64,000 nt of DNA from assembly GCA_024220505.1 (NCBI GenBank), contig JAKZZE010000025.1, forward strand, positions 186,001 through 250,000. The letters are read 5' to 3'. The DNA comes from Rhizopus arrhizus. Its lineage: Eukaryota > Mucoromycota > Mucoromycetes > Mucorales > Rhizopodaceae. The notes under the pieces were generated by a model, which was not told the DNA's origin, ran no database searches, and saw only the letters and a list, made by a program, of their open reading frames with translations. Each line of letters opens with the position of its first letter. Position 1 is the stretch's first letter. Positions 36,711 through 52,130 of this stretch are shown one piece after another. The translations under genes and the position numbers were made by a program.

Positions 36711-37914
36711 GTGTATTCCTGCAATAATCTATAGCGCTTAACCTTACTCCTTGCCACTCCCAGAATTGTTTTATTGAGCTAAGTTCAGGAGAATAGGTAG
36801 GGCGATATACGCTTTTGTATCCTTGGTATTTAATATATTTATGTTTTCATGCATATGAATGGGTGCATTATCCATAACTATGTAATGACCCTTCATATAA
36901 GGATGTTTGTCCATTTTATCGAGAGTCATTTTCAAGAAACTAATGTAATGGCCTACCACAGTTCCTGAGCTTATATATTCATTGACTTTTTTCTTCTTGG
37001 TAGGCCATGGTTTTCTTACACTGATGGCAATTAAACCAGCGTCTGAGATATCCCCCAATATGGGCGTCGTATTTGCTCTCGTAGTAGACCGGGTAGCAAT
37101 GATACGAGTACCTTTCTTGGACCAAACCATTGAACGTTTCATATTGATACCAAAAGCAAGCTCATCAAGAAACACGCAATTCATTAGGAAGTTCATGTCT
37201 GCATTTTCCCTTTTTGCAAACCCGATCATGTCACTCCTTAATCTTTGATTGACTGTTCCTTTCAATAGAATGGAAATCTGCTTTTTTCAACGAGAGATTG
37301 CATTCACCTCCCATAAAGTTATAAATAATGCTGTGTGAAAATTTAAAATCATTGAATCGATTCAATAAATACTCGGTCACTTCAACAACAGTAGCAGAGG
37401 GATTAGTATCAACGAAGTTGATAACAGTCATCTCGTGCTCTTCGATCAAGATACACTCACGACTTATTTTTTCACATCTCTCAAAAATGCTGTCAGGGCA
37501 CGTATTATATTGCTTACCACATCTTTGAGCAGTTCAAATGTGAATTCCCAACTGCTTCGCTGCTGCTGATGCACTCATACACTTTTCAATCTTCAGATCG
37601 AAAAATCTAGCCTTATCCTAAACAGTGTATCGCACATAGTCTCGCCTAGTATTTGCTTCCTTCATACAGATATCTTCATTTTTTGGCTTTTCTATCAACA
37701 TTGGATAAATCAGGGATCATTCACTGGTGGGTGCATCTTTCAGGTATTCAGTATGAGTTGCAATTGTCTCAACCATGAATTCATTCTCATCAACGATGTA
37801 GTCTATAGCTTCGGGGCCACCATTCTTACTAACGACATTCCCATGTCCATCTTCAAATAAAAGTATTGTACTCATGTTAAATTGTAAAGAATTGGAAACA
37901 GAAGAAAACATCAA
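36596..37914 (-). pseudogene. IS630/Tc1-like DDE transposase relic 2
   Basis: Nearly full length on the minus strand. N-terminal piece (37914-37717) reads EAIDYIVDENEFMVETIATH; an HTH-like SASAAAKQLGIHI follows at about 37570; then TNPSATVVEVTEYLLNRFND. The DDE part reads NCVFLDELAFGINMKRSMVW (first Asp), RANTTPILGDIS, GTVVGHYISFLKMTL, KGHYIVMDNAPIH (second Asp), then after a frameshift ARSKVKRYRLLQEYTLSKRI and FRGFVSHSYKCWNKCQNKES before the stop at 36596. At least three interruptions. It belongs to a different subfamily from the relic at 19131. Confidence 0.85.
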
Positions 37915-39281
37915 TAAAAATTATCTGCGTTCATATTTTTCGCGTGCTGATTTCTGAGCAGGCGACATGGTTTCTAAAAATACGACTTCTAATTCTGTAA
38001 ACGCAAATTTAATTTTGATTGGCCAGGGGCAAAGTCCCCTAGCGAAGTGGTCAAGTTCTTTCTGCTGGATTAGTCTCTCGTCTGGCGGCACTAGTGTAAA
38101 GATGCAGACTTTAATTTTTGACCCGAATTTACATAAAAACCAATACAAGGTTCAAAATTGAGAGGTGCATTAAAATCAAGACATGCTTTAAATTTGAAGC
38201 ATGTTATAAAATCCATAAAAACTATAAAAACATTTATTTCACTTTTGACAAACTTACTTTTTACATATTATACTCTTTATTATTTTAAATAAATACCATT
38301 CAAAGCAAATTTCTTTATTATTATTATTTTACTAAGCACCAAGAACAAGTCAAGTCCCTTGAAGTCAAATATCTTCATTGTATCTCTGATAAAGCCCATA
38401 ACAAGCCATTATTATCTTTATATCAAGACCGATCTACTTTAAAACAAGATCTGGTGGTCACTCCAATCAAGAAAATACTCAAACATAACTTTAATTTATA
38501 TATAAAATTACTTTAAGCTCTCCATAAATACACAAGGCCTAAATAGAAAACAAATTTTTACATTATAATTTTTATAGGAAAAGGGATTGAGATTAAAGAG
38601 ATGCAATAAAAAGGTTTACAAAAGGTTGGAATTTTGATGAAGGAGAATAGATAGAATGGACTCGATGTTTTTGAAGAACAATTACCTCAAGGCATGCAAC
38701 AAGAAATTAGTTTGAATGAAGGCAATAATGATAATGATGTAAGAAGCTCTTTTCTTCTTCTCAAAAAGCAAACAAGACTATAAAAAAGGGGCAGGAGAGA
38801 AAAACAAAAACGGAAAGAAGCCAAAAGACAGTCTAGAACAACAAGGTATTTCTCTTGTTATTTATTCAACAAACAAATGGTTTGAAAAACTAGAAAAGAA
38901 AAGAGGAACAGGTCAAGGAGAATGGAAAAGAAGAGCTAAAAAAAGCTAGAATAGAAGAAAAGAATACAAAGACAAAGCACACGAAACACAGCAAACATCA
39001 TCAAAAGATATAGATTCGGATAGAGTAATGCCACTTTAGTGAAATAAAGCGGTTGACACAAGTGATGGGGTTGGACAGTGAAGGTGAAGAATGTATATCT
39101 TGAAGCAATCCTGTAAGGATGTTTTAGAACACGAGTCAGCTTCTGTTTGTAGGAAGAGAGGAATATGAACAATTCAATCAACGTTTATAAGGGGGATAGG
39201 AAAACACTGGTTTATAAAGAAAGAGTTATTACTAGATCATTTTATTGGTAACATCCTTTTAAGCTCTTTTCATTTTTAAAG
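37915..39281. other. Intergenic region with a degraded coding trace
   Basis: From about 38334 the plus strand carries broken frames that look formerly coding: HQEQVKSLEVKYLHCISDKA, VFEEQLPQGMQQEISLNEG near 38670, and KKWFEKLEKK-like sequence (WFEKLEKKRGTGQGEWKRRA) near 38885. They are interrupted by stops and I do not recognise the gene. The GC-richer stretch 38025-38100 is unexplained. Confidence 0.4.
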
Positions 39282-40223
39282 GATAATTATCGCAGCAGCT
39301 TGAGACAATGCCTATGCCTTGTGGCAGCAGAGATTTTTCTTTCTTGATGGCAGATAATTATAAAAATTCTCTCAATGTATAGCTTGTAGATAAAGGCATT
39401 TTTGAGAAAGGATGTTACTTTAGATCCCCTCGCTGTAATTTTCTATTGATGTACTGAGTTTGTCCCTCATTTCTTGATCTATTATAATGCTAGTGATGAC
39501 CAGAAAACCGATAGTAGATATTCTTATCATTAGTTTCCCTGAATTGGCTTAGATAACAGTAGTAGCAAGATTTCTATGTCAATTAGTACATAGCAAAATT
39601 GATAAAGGATAGCTCTAGACTCTTCTTTTGTAATGAGTATGCAACACTGTCGATCATTCATACATCTCTATGGTGAGCATATGCAACTTTTACTGTCCAT
39701 CAATCAAAAGTCTATCTGAAGATATGTTTAACAATGTTACATTTTATGTCAAAATATAATGCACGATCTACATTTAAGATTTTAAATACATGACTATCCA
39801 TCTCTTGATCGCTTTCATCCTTCAACGCTCTATTAAAAGTCTCCTTGCTGATAATTCAATGCAGATTGTCGATATTTGGCTTCTATAGATTCTGTTAGTA
39901 TAGAGACTTTCATCCTTTAATGTATTTCTTTGTATAGATACAAAAAGTGTCATAATTGCCAATGATTTGATCAATATTGATTTGTTTTAGCAGTCAGTAC
40001 CTTATGATCTGAATCTTTTTGCTTATAGCATTCTACTGTAAGTTTATTGGAAATGACATCAGAAAGTGCCCTCCATCGAGTTGAAGCGGACTAGTAATAC
40101 AATGTTGAACTTAACATGAGCCAATCTTGATAAAATTATGTAACTTATTTCAATTTTCAATCGAAATGGATATTGCACTCTGTTCATATAATACAATAAA
40201 TTAAAATATGGGATATTTTTCTT

Positions 40224-40703
40224 CTAAATCTTGTAATCGCTGTGAATAGCAACTGCACCAAGTGTAAGGTCTTCATAAACTTTGCCCACTGTCTTGAATC
40301 CAGCATCACAGATAATTTGTGCAATTGTTTCTTGAGCAGAAAAATTACAAAATACTTTCTACAAGGCATTAGTATGAGTCATGATTATCATCGATGATTT
40401 GATCTAAAGTAGGGATGATATCAAATGAACAAATATCGCAAACTTTACAAACAGTAAATCATAAAGATTTGATTTTTAGTGATATTGTATATTTACTTTC
40501 CAATCAATGGGTTATTTACCTTGCTAAGCCCAAGGCACATGAAACAACCTCTCTTCTCTAACATTATGTATGTTTATTTGACGGTCTTACCCATATGAAT
40601 GCCAGTACGGATACCAAAGGTGATCGTATAGGCATCAACCGATTCACTAGGAATATTCGACAGATTTTCTGCATTTTGTACCAAGAAACTTGCTTGGTTG
40701 GCT
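40224..40703 (-). pseudogene. COQ5 gene fragment, copy C
   Basis: Same two exon remnants, frameshift and stop as in copy B, offset by 16685 bp. The damage predates the duplication. Confidence 0.8.
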
Positions 40704-41009
40704 GCAGCAGAATGAAGAAAAAGCTTAAGTACAAGTCTACTTGCCAAACTAATCTCTAAAATACTTTAATCATTATTTCTCTGCAAAAAAGAGAAAAATA
40801 CGATACGATAAATCATTGAACATGATTCGATTTCTTTTTATAATTCATATGATTCAACAAAGAAAGCAGGTTCGAATTGCATGCAATAATAGAGAAAAAA
40901 GAATTGTGCTTTATATTTTATTAACATTCTCTCTTGACGACATATAAGGTCTATCAACAAGGATAAGGAAAAGAGCCTCTATTTCGTAAATCATAGGAAG
41001 GTGACTATC

Positions 41010-41258
41010 TTAAGGAGGAGGAGCAGCAGCAGCAGGAGCAGCATCAGCAGGAGCAGCAGCATCAGCAGGAGCACCACCAAGTAAACCACCAACGATAGGA
41101 AGACCACTTGAACCACCAATACCACCTAAAGCACCACCAAAGAGAGCTTCGAAAGGAGGAGGTAACTGTCTTTTTTCTAAAGTAGCAGGGCCAAGAGGAA
41201 GTGAAGAGACAAGCATAAAGACGGATAATAAACCAAAGGAGACAAGAACTGAACGCAT
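41010..41258 (-). CDS. Small secreted peptide precursor, family copy C (Gly then Ala/Pro-rich)
   Basis: 82 residues from the ATG shared by all copies; an in-frame extension upstream to 41375 is less likely because it crosses the TATA element. Signal peptide MRSVLVSFGLLSVFMLVSSL, then LGPATLEKRQLPPP with the Lys-Arg processing site and N-terminal Gln. The mature part has LFGGALGGIGGSSG and GLLGGAP followed by Ala/Asp/Pro repeats (APADAAAPADAAPAAAAPPP). It contains no Cys. The signal region matches copy D almost perfectly, while the mature tail is unrelated to the poly-Asp tail of copy B. Function unknown. Confidence 0.65.
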   Translation of the reverse strand: MRSVLVSFGLLSVFMLVSSLPLGPATLEKRQLPPPFEALFGGALGGIGGSSGLPIVGGLLGGAPADAAAPADAAPAAAAPPP

Positions 41259-41324
41259 TTTTATATGTAGAATATATGAGTTGGTTATAACGAGATTATT
41301 CAAGAAAAAAGAAAAAGGGAAGGC

Positions 41325-41339
41325 TCTTTTTATATGTGC
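41325..41339 (-). promoter_or_regulatory. TATA-like element of peptide gene copy C
   Basis: Minus strand reads GCACATATAAAAAG, 67 bp before the ATG. Confidence 0.6.
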
Positions 41340-42149
41340 TGATATAAGGAATTGGAACGAATTGTTGTTTTTCATTGCAATCTATATAAGCCATCACTTA
41401 TGATCGGAGGCTCTTTTGTTTTTGTAAGCACGATGGTAAATTAAAAATGCGCATTCTTAAAAGAAATCTGCCCTAAAAGAAGGTATATTAGGTTTATATA
41501 AATTTCAGGGATTGACGTATTCAAACAAGAGCCATTCAAAGTGATAGATTAAGCTTATCTTTCTTTTATGATGATTATGTACCATAAATGAATGGAAAGT
41601 ATTATTTGGAGATAAACACTATCCATTGTATGTGACTTTTAAAGTGTACATATTTGTATAGATAGAGCATCATTAAACCAAAAGAAAAGCAGCCTTTACC
41701 TTATTGTTACTATTAAGCCACTCTGCTACATGCATCATAAGGGATGTGTGCTGGCATGGATAGATACTTTGGGGGTATCCGAAGCATACGTCTTACTAAC
41801 TTGATAAGTCCTAATTGTAAAATGCATTCTATCACTTGTACTTTATAGATTAGAGACTGATTTGGTTCCCTATTATCCATGTACTGATATAGTCAGAAAT
41901 AGCCTTCAAAGTAAACCTCTTTATAAATTAAAGTCATTCTAATCCATGACTAAGTAAACCTTTCTTTTCTTATTTTGAATGATTGGATAATATTTAATTT
42001 ATTCTAAAAGGAATAAATATAAATATCTAATATATTCTACGATTTTCTCTATTACAAGACATTATAGCACTATATATTCTTTTTATTTATTTGTTTATTG
42101 TTGATTATTCTGCTTGTAGAAACATCTACTGAAACAAGTCTTATTAACA

Positions 42150-42338
42150 GTGACTATATCTAATACTGGATATATAGAAATAGAGGAAATTGATAATGAA
42201 ACAAGAGAGAATGATGATATTATTATCTCCCTAGTTCTGAATGCATTTGAAAAGGCTGGGATTGAGTCTAAGAGTGTGATCATCATGTCAAAATTACATT
42301 TGTCAAAGTTTTACCTAAAGTCTAATAGATCTCATTAG
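42150..42338 (+). pseudogene. Short acidic ORF of the cassette, copy C (start codon lost)
   Basis: Reads TISNTGYIEIEEIDNETREN and onward, aligned over its whole length with copy B, but the ATG position is GTG. If the ORF is an internal exon the loss would not matter; otherwise it is silenced. Confidence 0.35.
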
Positions 42339-43469
42339 TTGCCGTATGCATCCTTTTTGCAAATTTCATTTTGAAAATAGTTGAAAAAGAAAAATATATA
42401 TGAAAACAAGCATATTGACGCAAACAGAAAATTATGATTGCTTCTTTATTTGTATGAGGACCATAATATCTATTAATAAAAAAAGAAATAAAGATAAGAG
42501 CCAATAATTAGGAAGAAAATAAGCATTTGTTCTCAAGGAAATAGGATCGTATATACAATCAAGAAAGATTGACGGAAAAGATTTAGACAGTGAAATGATA
42601 AGGAAAGATGAAAATATCAGTCAATGAAAGCAGTGAATGATGTAAACCTAATCTTCTACGGTATGTAAATCATTAAGAAGAAATTTACTACTCAGCATAC
42701 AACCAATATTATCACCAATAACATTCAAGTTCAAGATGTCTATTCGACTCAAATAGAAACAAAGAATAGGTTGACTAAACCAATAGTAATAATGAACTAT
42801 AGAATACAACTTTCCTTGTAATGAAAAATACCTCTTACACTAGTGAGAAATAATAAAGCTACAACTTAGAGATCATACTTGCAATGAACATTACAAACCT
42901 AAAGGCTTGAACAAGAAAAGATCTTCGTAGAGTAGAAAAGGTATTGATGGTCATCAAGGATGCTGATAAAATTATGTTGGCTACAAACAAAGATACTAGC
43001 AATCAGGAAACAAACCCACCTTGGAACTATATTCAGCTTAAACACATAAATGAGCGTAGACATACATTTTGATCAAAAGAAACAAGTTGAAAGTCATTTT
43101 ATTTCGACTTATGGCTTTTTTTACAAGAAGAGCATGTGTGTGTGGAATAAATACTCACATAGTCGCTTTTAATCTTTATCTTTTTATATAAAAATATGCT
43201 TTAATAGTATCTATTGATCTCCATAATAAAAACTTATGCATGCTTTGAAAATAAGCTCCTGCTTTAATTTATCCTTTAATTGATCTTTTATAAAGAATTC
43301 AATACAACAGTTGTACTCATTTTCTATTTTACTAAACTATTCCAAAGTACCTTTTTTGATGTAGCAACAGACTCTCTTTTTGCTTTTGTTTAGTCACCAA
43401 AAAAAAACAACTCACGAGCCAACTGATGAATTTATCACCATTGAGTGCCAGATTACACAATCCTAATTG

Positions 43470-44002
43470 ATTACCCTTAAACCTGGTTGCCGTTATTATC
43501 CACTTTATTTTAAACTCAATCTGGATACAAGCGTCAATCACTCGACAATGCTTTTAGAAAATAACGAGGATTATTTTGATTTGAATTAAAAAATTCCAGA
43601 AGAATCAAGTGGTATCTTTTTTACATATTAACCCAAGAATAACATTTTTCTTTAGGAAAGAAAAAGTTACATCGACTATTTATTTTTTCTATGAGAGAGA
43701 AAAAGCGATCAATAGCCATTGTTATATAATTTTATCCAATCATTGGACTTTTTTTTTTCTTGAAAAACATTTAATTTGGGACTGTTAATGCTTTATCATT
43801 CGAGTGAGTTGTATCAATCGAAACGCTTGCAAGCGAATCGTATTTGGCCCTTTCCAATCTACTTTTATGTGTAGCATCAACCCCAAAACTCTAGAGGGAA
43901 CTGAATTGTATTACAAATAATGGCATCCTTGTTACACAAAACTTATTTAGAATTTTTTTGATTGTTTCAAAAAAAAAAAACTTTTTTTTATTTTTTTCAA
44001 GA
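43470..44002. other. Upstream region of LCB2
   Basis: No coding trace. T- and A-runs stand just before the start codon at 44003. Confidence 0.5.
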
Positions 44003-46026
44003 ATGCAAGCACCACAAAACATTCCAACAATTCAAGTTGAAGGCATTCAACCCAGCACACGTCAACGTTCATTTTCACTTTCCAACCTAGTCAAAAGAAC
44101 TCGACGAGCTTACTCTGTCTCATCTGCATATCCACCATCACCTTCTCAGCAGCAGTTGGCCTTACCTTCCTTTTCATCTGACCTTTCTTCTGTCATCGAG
44201 TTGACTCCTGCTCAAAGAAGGAATTCGATTGCAGCCGCACAAAGAAAATATGAAGACTTTGAACAAAAGATTGAAGCGGCTCCACTCTTTGTGTTGGTGT
44301 CTACCTATTTGAATTACTTCATCTTGATCATCTTTGGCCATCTTCGAGATATTCTCGGTAAGGTGTTTAAGCAAAAGAAATATGCACATTTGAGAATGAA
44401 TGAAGGATATGCTCCTTTGGTATCTGATTTCGATTCTTTTTATACAAGACGAATGTATATGCGTATCAGGCAAGTAGTTCAGGTCATCCCGCCTGTCGCT
44501 TACCCTTTTCTTCTAGGGATTGTTGGAATAGACCGACGACAGGTGTGCCTGGAAGAAAGATTACGATTTTAGAAAGAGAATCCAAAGATTTCAATCAAAC
44601 TTTCAGGTAAAAGAAAAAGAGAAAGAAACCCTCCGGCTGATGACGACGCCCTGTGTAGTTTGACTGGAAAGACGACGGAGGCGATCAATTTCTCTTCTTA
44701 TAATTACTTGGGATTTGCACAAAATGAAGGATACTGTGCGGACAAGGTAGAATCGTGTGTGACAGAATATGGCATGAGCAGTTCAAGTACTCGTATGGAA
44801 GCAGGCACACTGGACATCCATCGTAATCTAGAAAAACAAGTGGCTCATTTTGTGGGGAAAGAGGATGCGATTGTGGTGTCCATGGGGTTCGCTACGAATT
44901 CGACCACGATTCCTTGTCTGGTGAGCAAGGTAAGCACACGATAAAGACAAGACAGGACTCGGATTCACATGACTATTGACAGGGTTGCTTGGTCATCAGT
45001 GATGAACTCAATCACAGTTCAATCATCTTTGGTGTTCGTCTTTCGGGTGCTTCTGTCCGTGTATTTAAACACAACAACATGATTGATTTAAGAAACGTGC
45101 TAAAGGAAGCCATCTCTCAAGGTCAGCCTAGGACCCATCGTCCTTGGAAAAAGATTGTTGTGATTGTAGAAGGACTGTATTCGATGGAAGGTTCGATCGT
45201 GAATTTGCCAGAGATTATTAAATTAAAGCGGGAATTCAAGGTAAAGACCGTCATGGATACACACACAGTGCTGATTTTTTTTATTAGTTTTATCTCTATG
45301 TGGATGAGGCACATTCCATTGGTGCCTTGGGTGAACATGGTGGAGGTGTCTGTGACTTTTATGGTATCAATCCAAAGCATGTGGATATCTTGATGGGCAC
45401 GTTTACAAAATCCTTTGGTGCTGCAGGTGGTTATATCGCTGGTGATAAAGCGGTCATGGATCATTTGAGATTAAAAAACCATGCTTTTATTTATGCTGAA
45501 TCCATGTCAACCGCTGTTGTTCAACAAGTAAGCGCAAGTATGAGCATCATCAGGTAAATAGGGAAAAACATATTTTTTTTTCACAGGATTCACATGCATT
45601 GTACATGTTAGCGGTGAAGATGGTACAAATGATGGCGTAAATCGTATTCAAGCTTTAGCAGATAATTCAAGATACTTTTCAAATGCATTAAGAAAATTAG
45701 GATTTATTGTCTATGGTGATGAAGGAAGTCCAGTCATTCCACTTTTACTTTTCAATCCTGCCAAGATATCGTAAGCCTTTTTTTTTTTTTTTTATTTGGC
45801 AGGACAATAGATTAATCATTTTATTACTAGTGCATTTTCTAGAGAAATGTTAAAGCGAGGAATTGCTATTGTGGTCGTAGGTTATCCAGCAACACCCATC
45901 ATTAGTTCAAGAGCTCGTTTTTGTATATCATCTGCGCATACACGTAAAGATCTGGATGAAGCAATTCAACATATTAGTGAAGTAGGGGACATTCTTATGC
46001 TTAAATTTAAACCAGAACAAAAATAA
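44003..46026 (+). CDS. LCB2: Serine palmitoyltransferase subunit 2
   Basis: Seven exons: 44003..44469, 44517..44606, 44659..44929, 44983..45240, 45288..45553, 45612..45770 and 45831..46026, giving 568 residues, the usual size. It catalyses, with Lcb1, condensation of serine and palmitoyl-CoA in the ER, the first step of sphingolipid synthesis. A Ser-rich cytosolic N-terminus precedes a membrane segment ([16 protein letters not shown]). The PLP-fold blocks follow: [53 protein letters not shown] and [16 protein letters not shown], in which the Lys is the Schiff-base residue. The first intron has a GC-AG donor, since only ending exon 1 before GCAAGT restores RIRDCWNRP. It converges on the SRPK gene; the stop codons are 73 bp apart. 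Confidence 0.96.
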
Positions 46027-46099
46027 ACTATTGTGTAAATAAAAATTGTTTTGTATAGTATCATTTTTATATACATGTTTTCTATATATGTGTAACAGT

Positions 46100-49473
<3,374 letters not shown>

Positions 49474-49722
49474 TTAAGCAGAGCGAGCGACGCTTTCGGC
49501 GTATTTTTCTTGACGATGGAGCTTGACATCAATCATTTTTCCTGTAGTCCAAAGGAAGCAAGTAACAGCAACACCAATATAGAACAAGGTACCATCTGTC
49601 AAAACAGGAGGGTTTGCGTATGGATAGGATGCCTTTCTTTTAGAGAGAACAACAGATTCTTCAGCGTTGACAAGAGTAAAGGTCAATAAGGCGATAAAAA
49701 GAGCAGTGATAAAAGAACGCAT
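49474..49722 (-). CDS. Small membrane protein with signal peptide
   Basis: 82 residues on the minus strand. MRSFITALFIALLTFTLVNA is a strong signal peptide with an Ala-type cleavage site. A short luminal part follows (EESVVLSKRKASYPYANPPV), then a transmembrane segment around TLFYIGVAVTCFLWTTG, and a basic tail (KMIDVKLHRQEKYAESVARS). A TATA-like element (minus strand AATATAAAAAGG) stands about 65 bp upstream and the leader is A-rich on the coding strand, as for expressed fungal genes. The first three residues resemble the cassette peptides but the rest does not. I do not recognise the family; a single-pass ER or secretory-membrane subunit is plausible. Confidence 0.6.
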   Translation of the reverse strand: MRSFITALFIALLTFTLVNAEESVVLSKRKASYPYANPPVLTDGTLFYIGVAVTCFLWTTGKMIDVKLHRQEKYAESVARSA

Positions 49723-50117
49723 ATTTTTTTTTTTGTAGATGAAGAAGTTGAAAGATTGATAAGATAAAAAGGGCAGTTTCTCCCCCCTTTTTATATTTGA
49801 CAGGGGAAGAGAAAGATCAGATATCAAATTTTTTTCACTAACCGATGACCCGGGGCTTTATCATTTTTATGGAAACACTGTATCCTTGGTAAATTATCTG
49901 ATTTTCACCTTCAAGATCCGACATTTATTATCTGATGATAACAGAAAAATTAGTTTAGGAACAATACAAGTGTGTTCATTAAGCACATTGCTTCCTTTTG
50001 ACTCAAGATAATTTAAGGCCCTTTCTTGATCTGTTATTTATGATTATATGCTATGAAGTAGATTGTATAATCAAGTTAATAAGGATAGATCAAAGGTTAA
50101 GATGGATTTAATCCCCA

Positions 50118-50396
50118 TTGATTACTATACCTACTCGGATGAAGAGTACAGTTACACGAATACATCAATCAGATTCAGGTGTTTGTACTTCATATACACT
50201 TGATCAAAAAAAAAAAAAGTTGATAGACAAAGCCAAGTTTACATTAAAGTTAGTTCATATCAATCTTGATCAAGCCAATCTAAGCAAGGGTGCATATTGT
50301 AATCGAAAAAAACAAAATCTTTGGGTCCAGACTATGAGTGAGATCAAAGAAATGAATTTGCATCTGATAAAAAAAATTTTTTTTTGTGGGTCCTAA
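50118..50396 (+). CDS. Possible short gene of unknown type
   Basis: An open frame of up to 92 codons containing a possible in-frame intron (GTGTTTG...TTGATAG, 50179-50228 region) followed by KAKFTLKLVHINLDQANLSK and VQTMSEIKEMN. The composition looks more coding than its surroundings, but no motif is recognised and the start is uncertain. It could be a chance frame. Confidence 0.22.
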   Translation: MITIPTRMKSTVTRIHQSDSGVCTSYTLDQKKKKLIDKAKFTLKLVHINLDQANLSKGAYCNRKKQNLWVQTMSEIKEMNLHLIKKIFFCGS

Positions 50397-50399
50397 AGA

Positions 50400-52130
50400 T
50401 TAGAATACCGAAACCAATGGCAACAATTCCTTGTTTTGTATTGCATCTTTTTGTTCTTTCTAGTTTGATGATTTACAACATCCGAATACAGCCGATTTAC
50501 AATCAGTTTTTATACTAAATAGCCCCCTTCTCTCTCTCTTTTTCTCTCTCTCTGAAATAAAATACAAAACGCTTGCCTTGACATTTGCAAAAAAAAGAAA
50601 GATAAAAAAAAAGGACGCGATTGACCTGGTCAAACTGAACAAAATTAAATATCTATGTTTACACACAAATTTTTTTTGAATGTAAATCATGTTATAATAA
50701 CAAAATCACCTTTTGACTTGTATTCATTCTTTTTCGATTGTTCCACTGAAATGCATGTAACAATACGTCCATTCGGGAGAAGGATAAAATCACGACATGT
50801 TTTATCAAATTCAGTGAATAGAGATTGATGATTGGAGAGGAAAAAACTTTTTTGTAGAGCGCACGAGAACAAGTGGACAAAGGAAAGGAACGCGTCTAGA
50901 ATGGAAGGTTTGACAAGGGATCGCATCATCCTTCATTCTCCTCCATTTTGTTTTATCAAAGAGAAGAGAATGCTGTTTAAATGAAAATTTAACAAGTATA
51001 TTTGAACAAGTTGGAGTGCCTCCTTTCCTCTTTATCCCCAACAATACTAATCTTTTTATCTCTTCAAATACTCAAATCGCTTACTCAAGTCACTTTTTTA
51101 TTTCAACACGAAAAAAGCTTTTCAATCCTTGGCGAAATTAGCCTGAAACCATGTTAAAATATCCAACCCATACTATGTTACGTAATAAATGTACCTATTT
51201 TCAAATACCTACAAAATTACATTAAACAAAAGATGTATCACATGTTTGCAATTTCTTTTCTTAATTATTATGTCTCTTTTTACTTGTTCAGGAAAAAAAC
51301 AAGAAGGCCTAACCATATAATATTACTTGAACTGAATACATTGATAATTGTTGTATGACAAACAACGGTCATTCAAGCAAACGAGATAACTTCAATGATT
51401 AATAATGAAGACATTATAAGAAAGAGATGTGAACTTGAATACATTATGTTTACCAATACTTAATCAAGGTCTTTTTCATATCAAACTGTCGTAAATAAAT
51501 AATTTTATTATTACTTTCTCATCATTTTTATTGTGCTTCCTACCTTCTTTTATCGTTTGAAGAGAAGTTGCTCATTAGATATTTCTCTGATTTGGCACAC
51601 TAATAATACATTATAATTCAAATACTTGATACTGTCCATAAAGATCATGGTCTACTTCATTTACGCGTACTGGTTTTTATAAGCCACGCTCTCATAAATA
51701 ACAAGATTTTTTTTCATGCAGGTATAAAATCGACCTGTAATATTGAATCTTCATCTTCCTCTTCTTTTTACGCTTTCGCATTGAATTTAATATCATGAAT
51801 AGACTAAATATAGCTTATTCATAAAGATAGTTCCATGACAGGATAAAATATAGATACGACAGCAAAATTATAAAAGTACACATACAATACTACATCCAAG
51901 CCCTTTTTTATACCAATAATCAATAAATGACTGCCTTTGCTTAGTCATTAAATTGCCTAGGTATTCTTACATCAATTGCCTTGCTTTTAAGGGATCAGAA
52001 TGACGGATGTTCATACTTTGAATAGGCATATTTCTCTATTATTTTCTGCTTCAGCTTCTCATCTTTTGTCAACATTGACGATTGCTGTTAATGAGATAAG
52101 GAAACAAAAGGTTGTTGTCAACCACATTTC
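50400..52130. other. Long AT-rich intergenic region
   Basis: Low-complexity tracts (CT-rich at 50525-50560) and no recognised gene. Overlapping minus-strand frames at 50690-51044 have no motif. Confidence 0.5.

Larger units (their letters stand above)
39282..43469. repeat. Cassette copy C (segmental duplicate of copy B)
   Basis: Duplicate of 22597-26674. The central 1 kb (about 39900-40870) is almost identical to copy B, with few substitutions; the ends are more diverged. It carries the COQ5 fragment, a peptide gene with a different mature region, and the acidic ORF without its ATG. Confidence 0.88.

Noticed and set aside
38020..38105. Possible tRNA-like hairpin (GGGGCAAAGTCCCC region)
   Set aside because: I could not fold a cloverleaf with acceptor, D, anticodon and T arms; only one short stem is evident.
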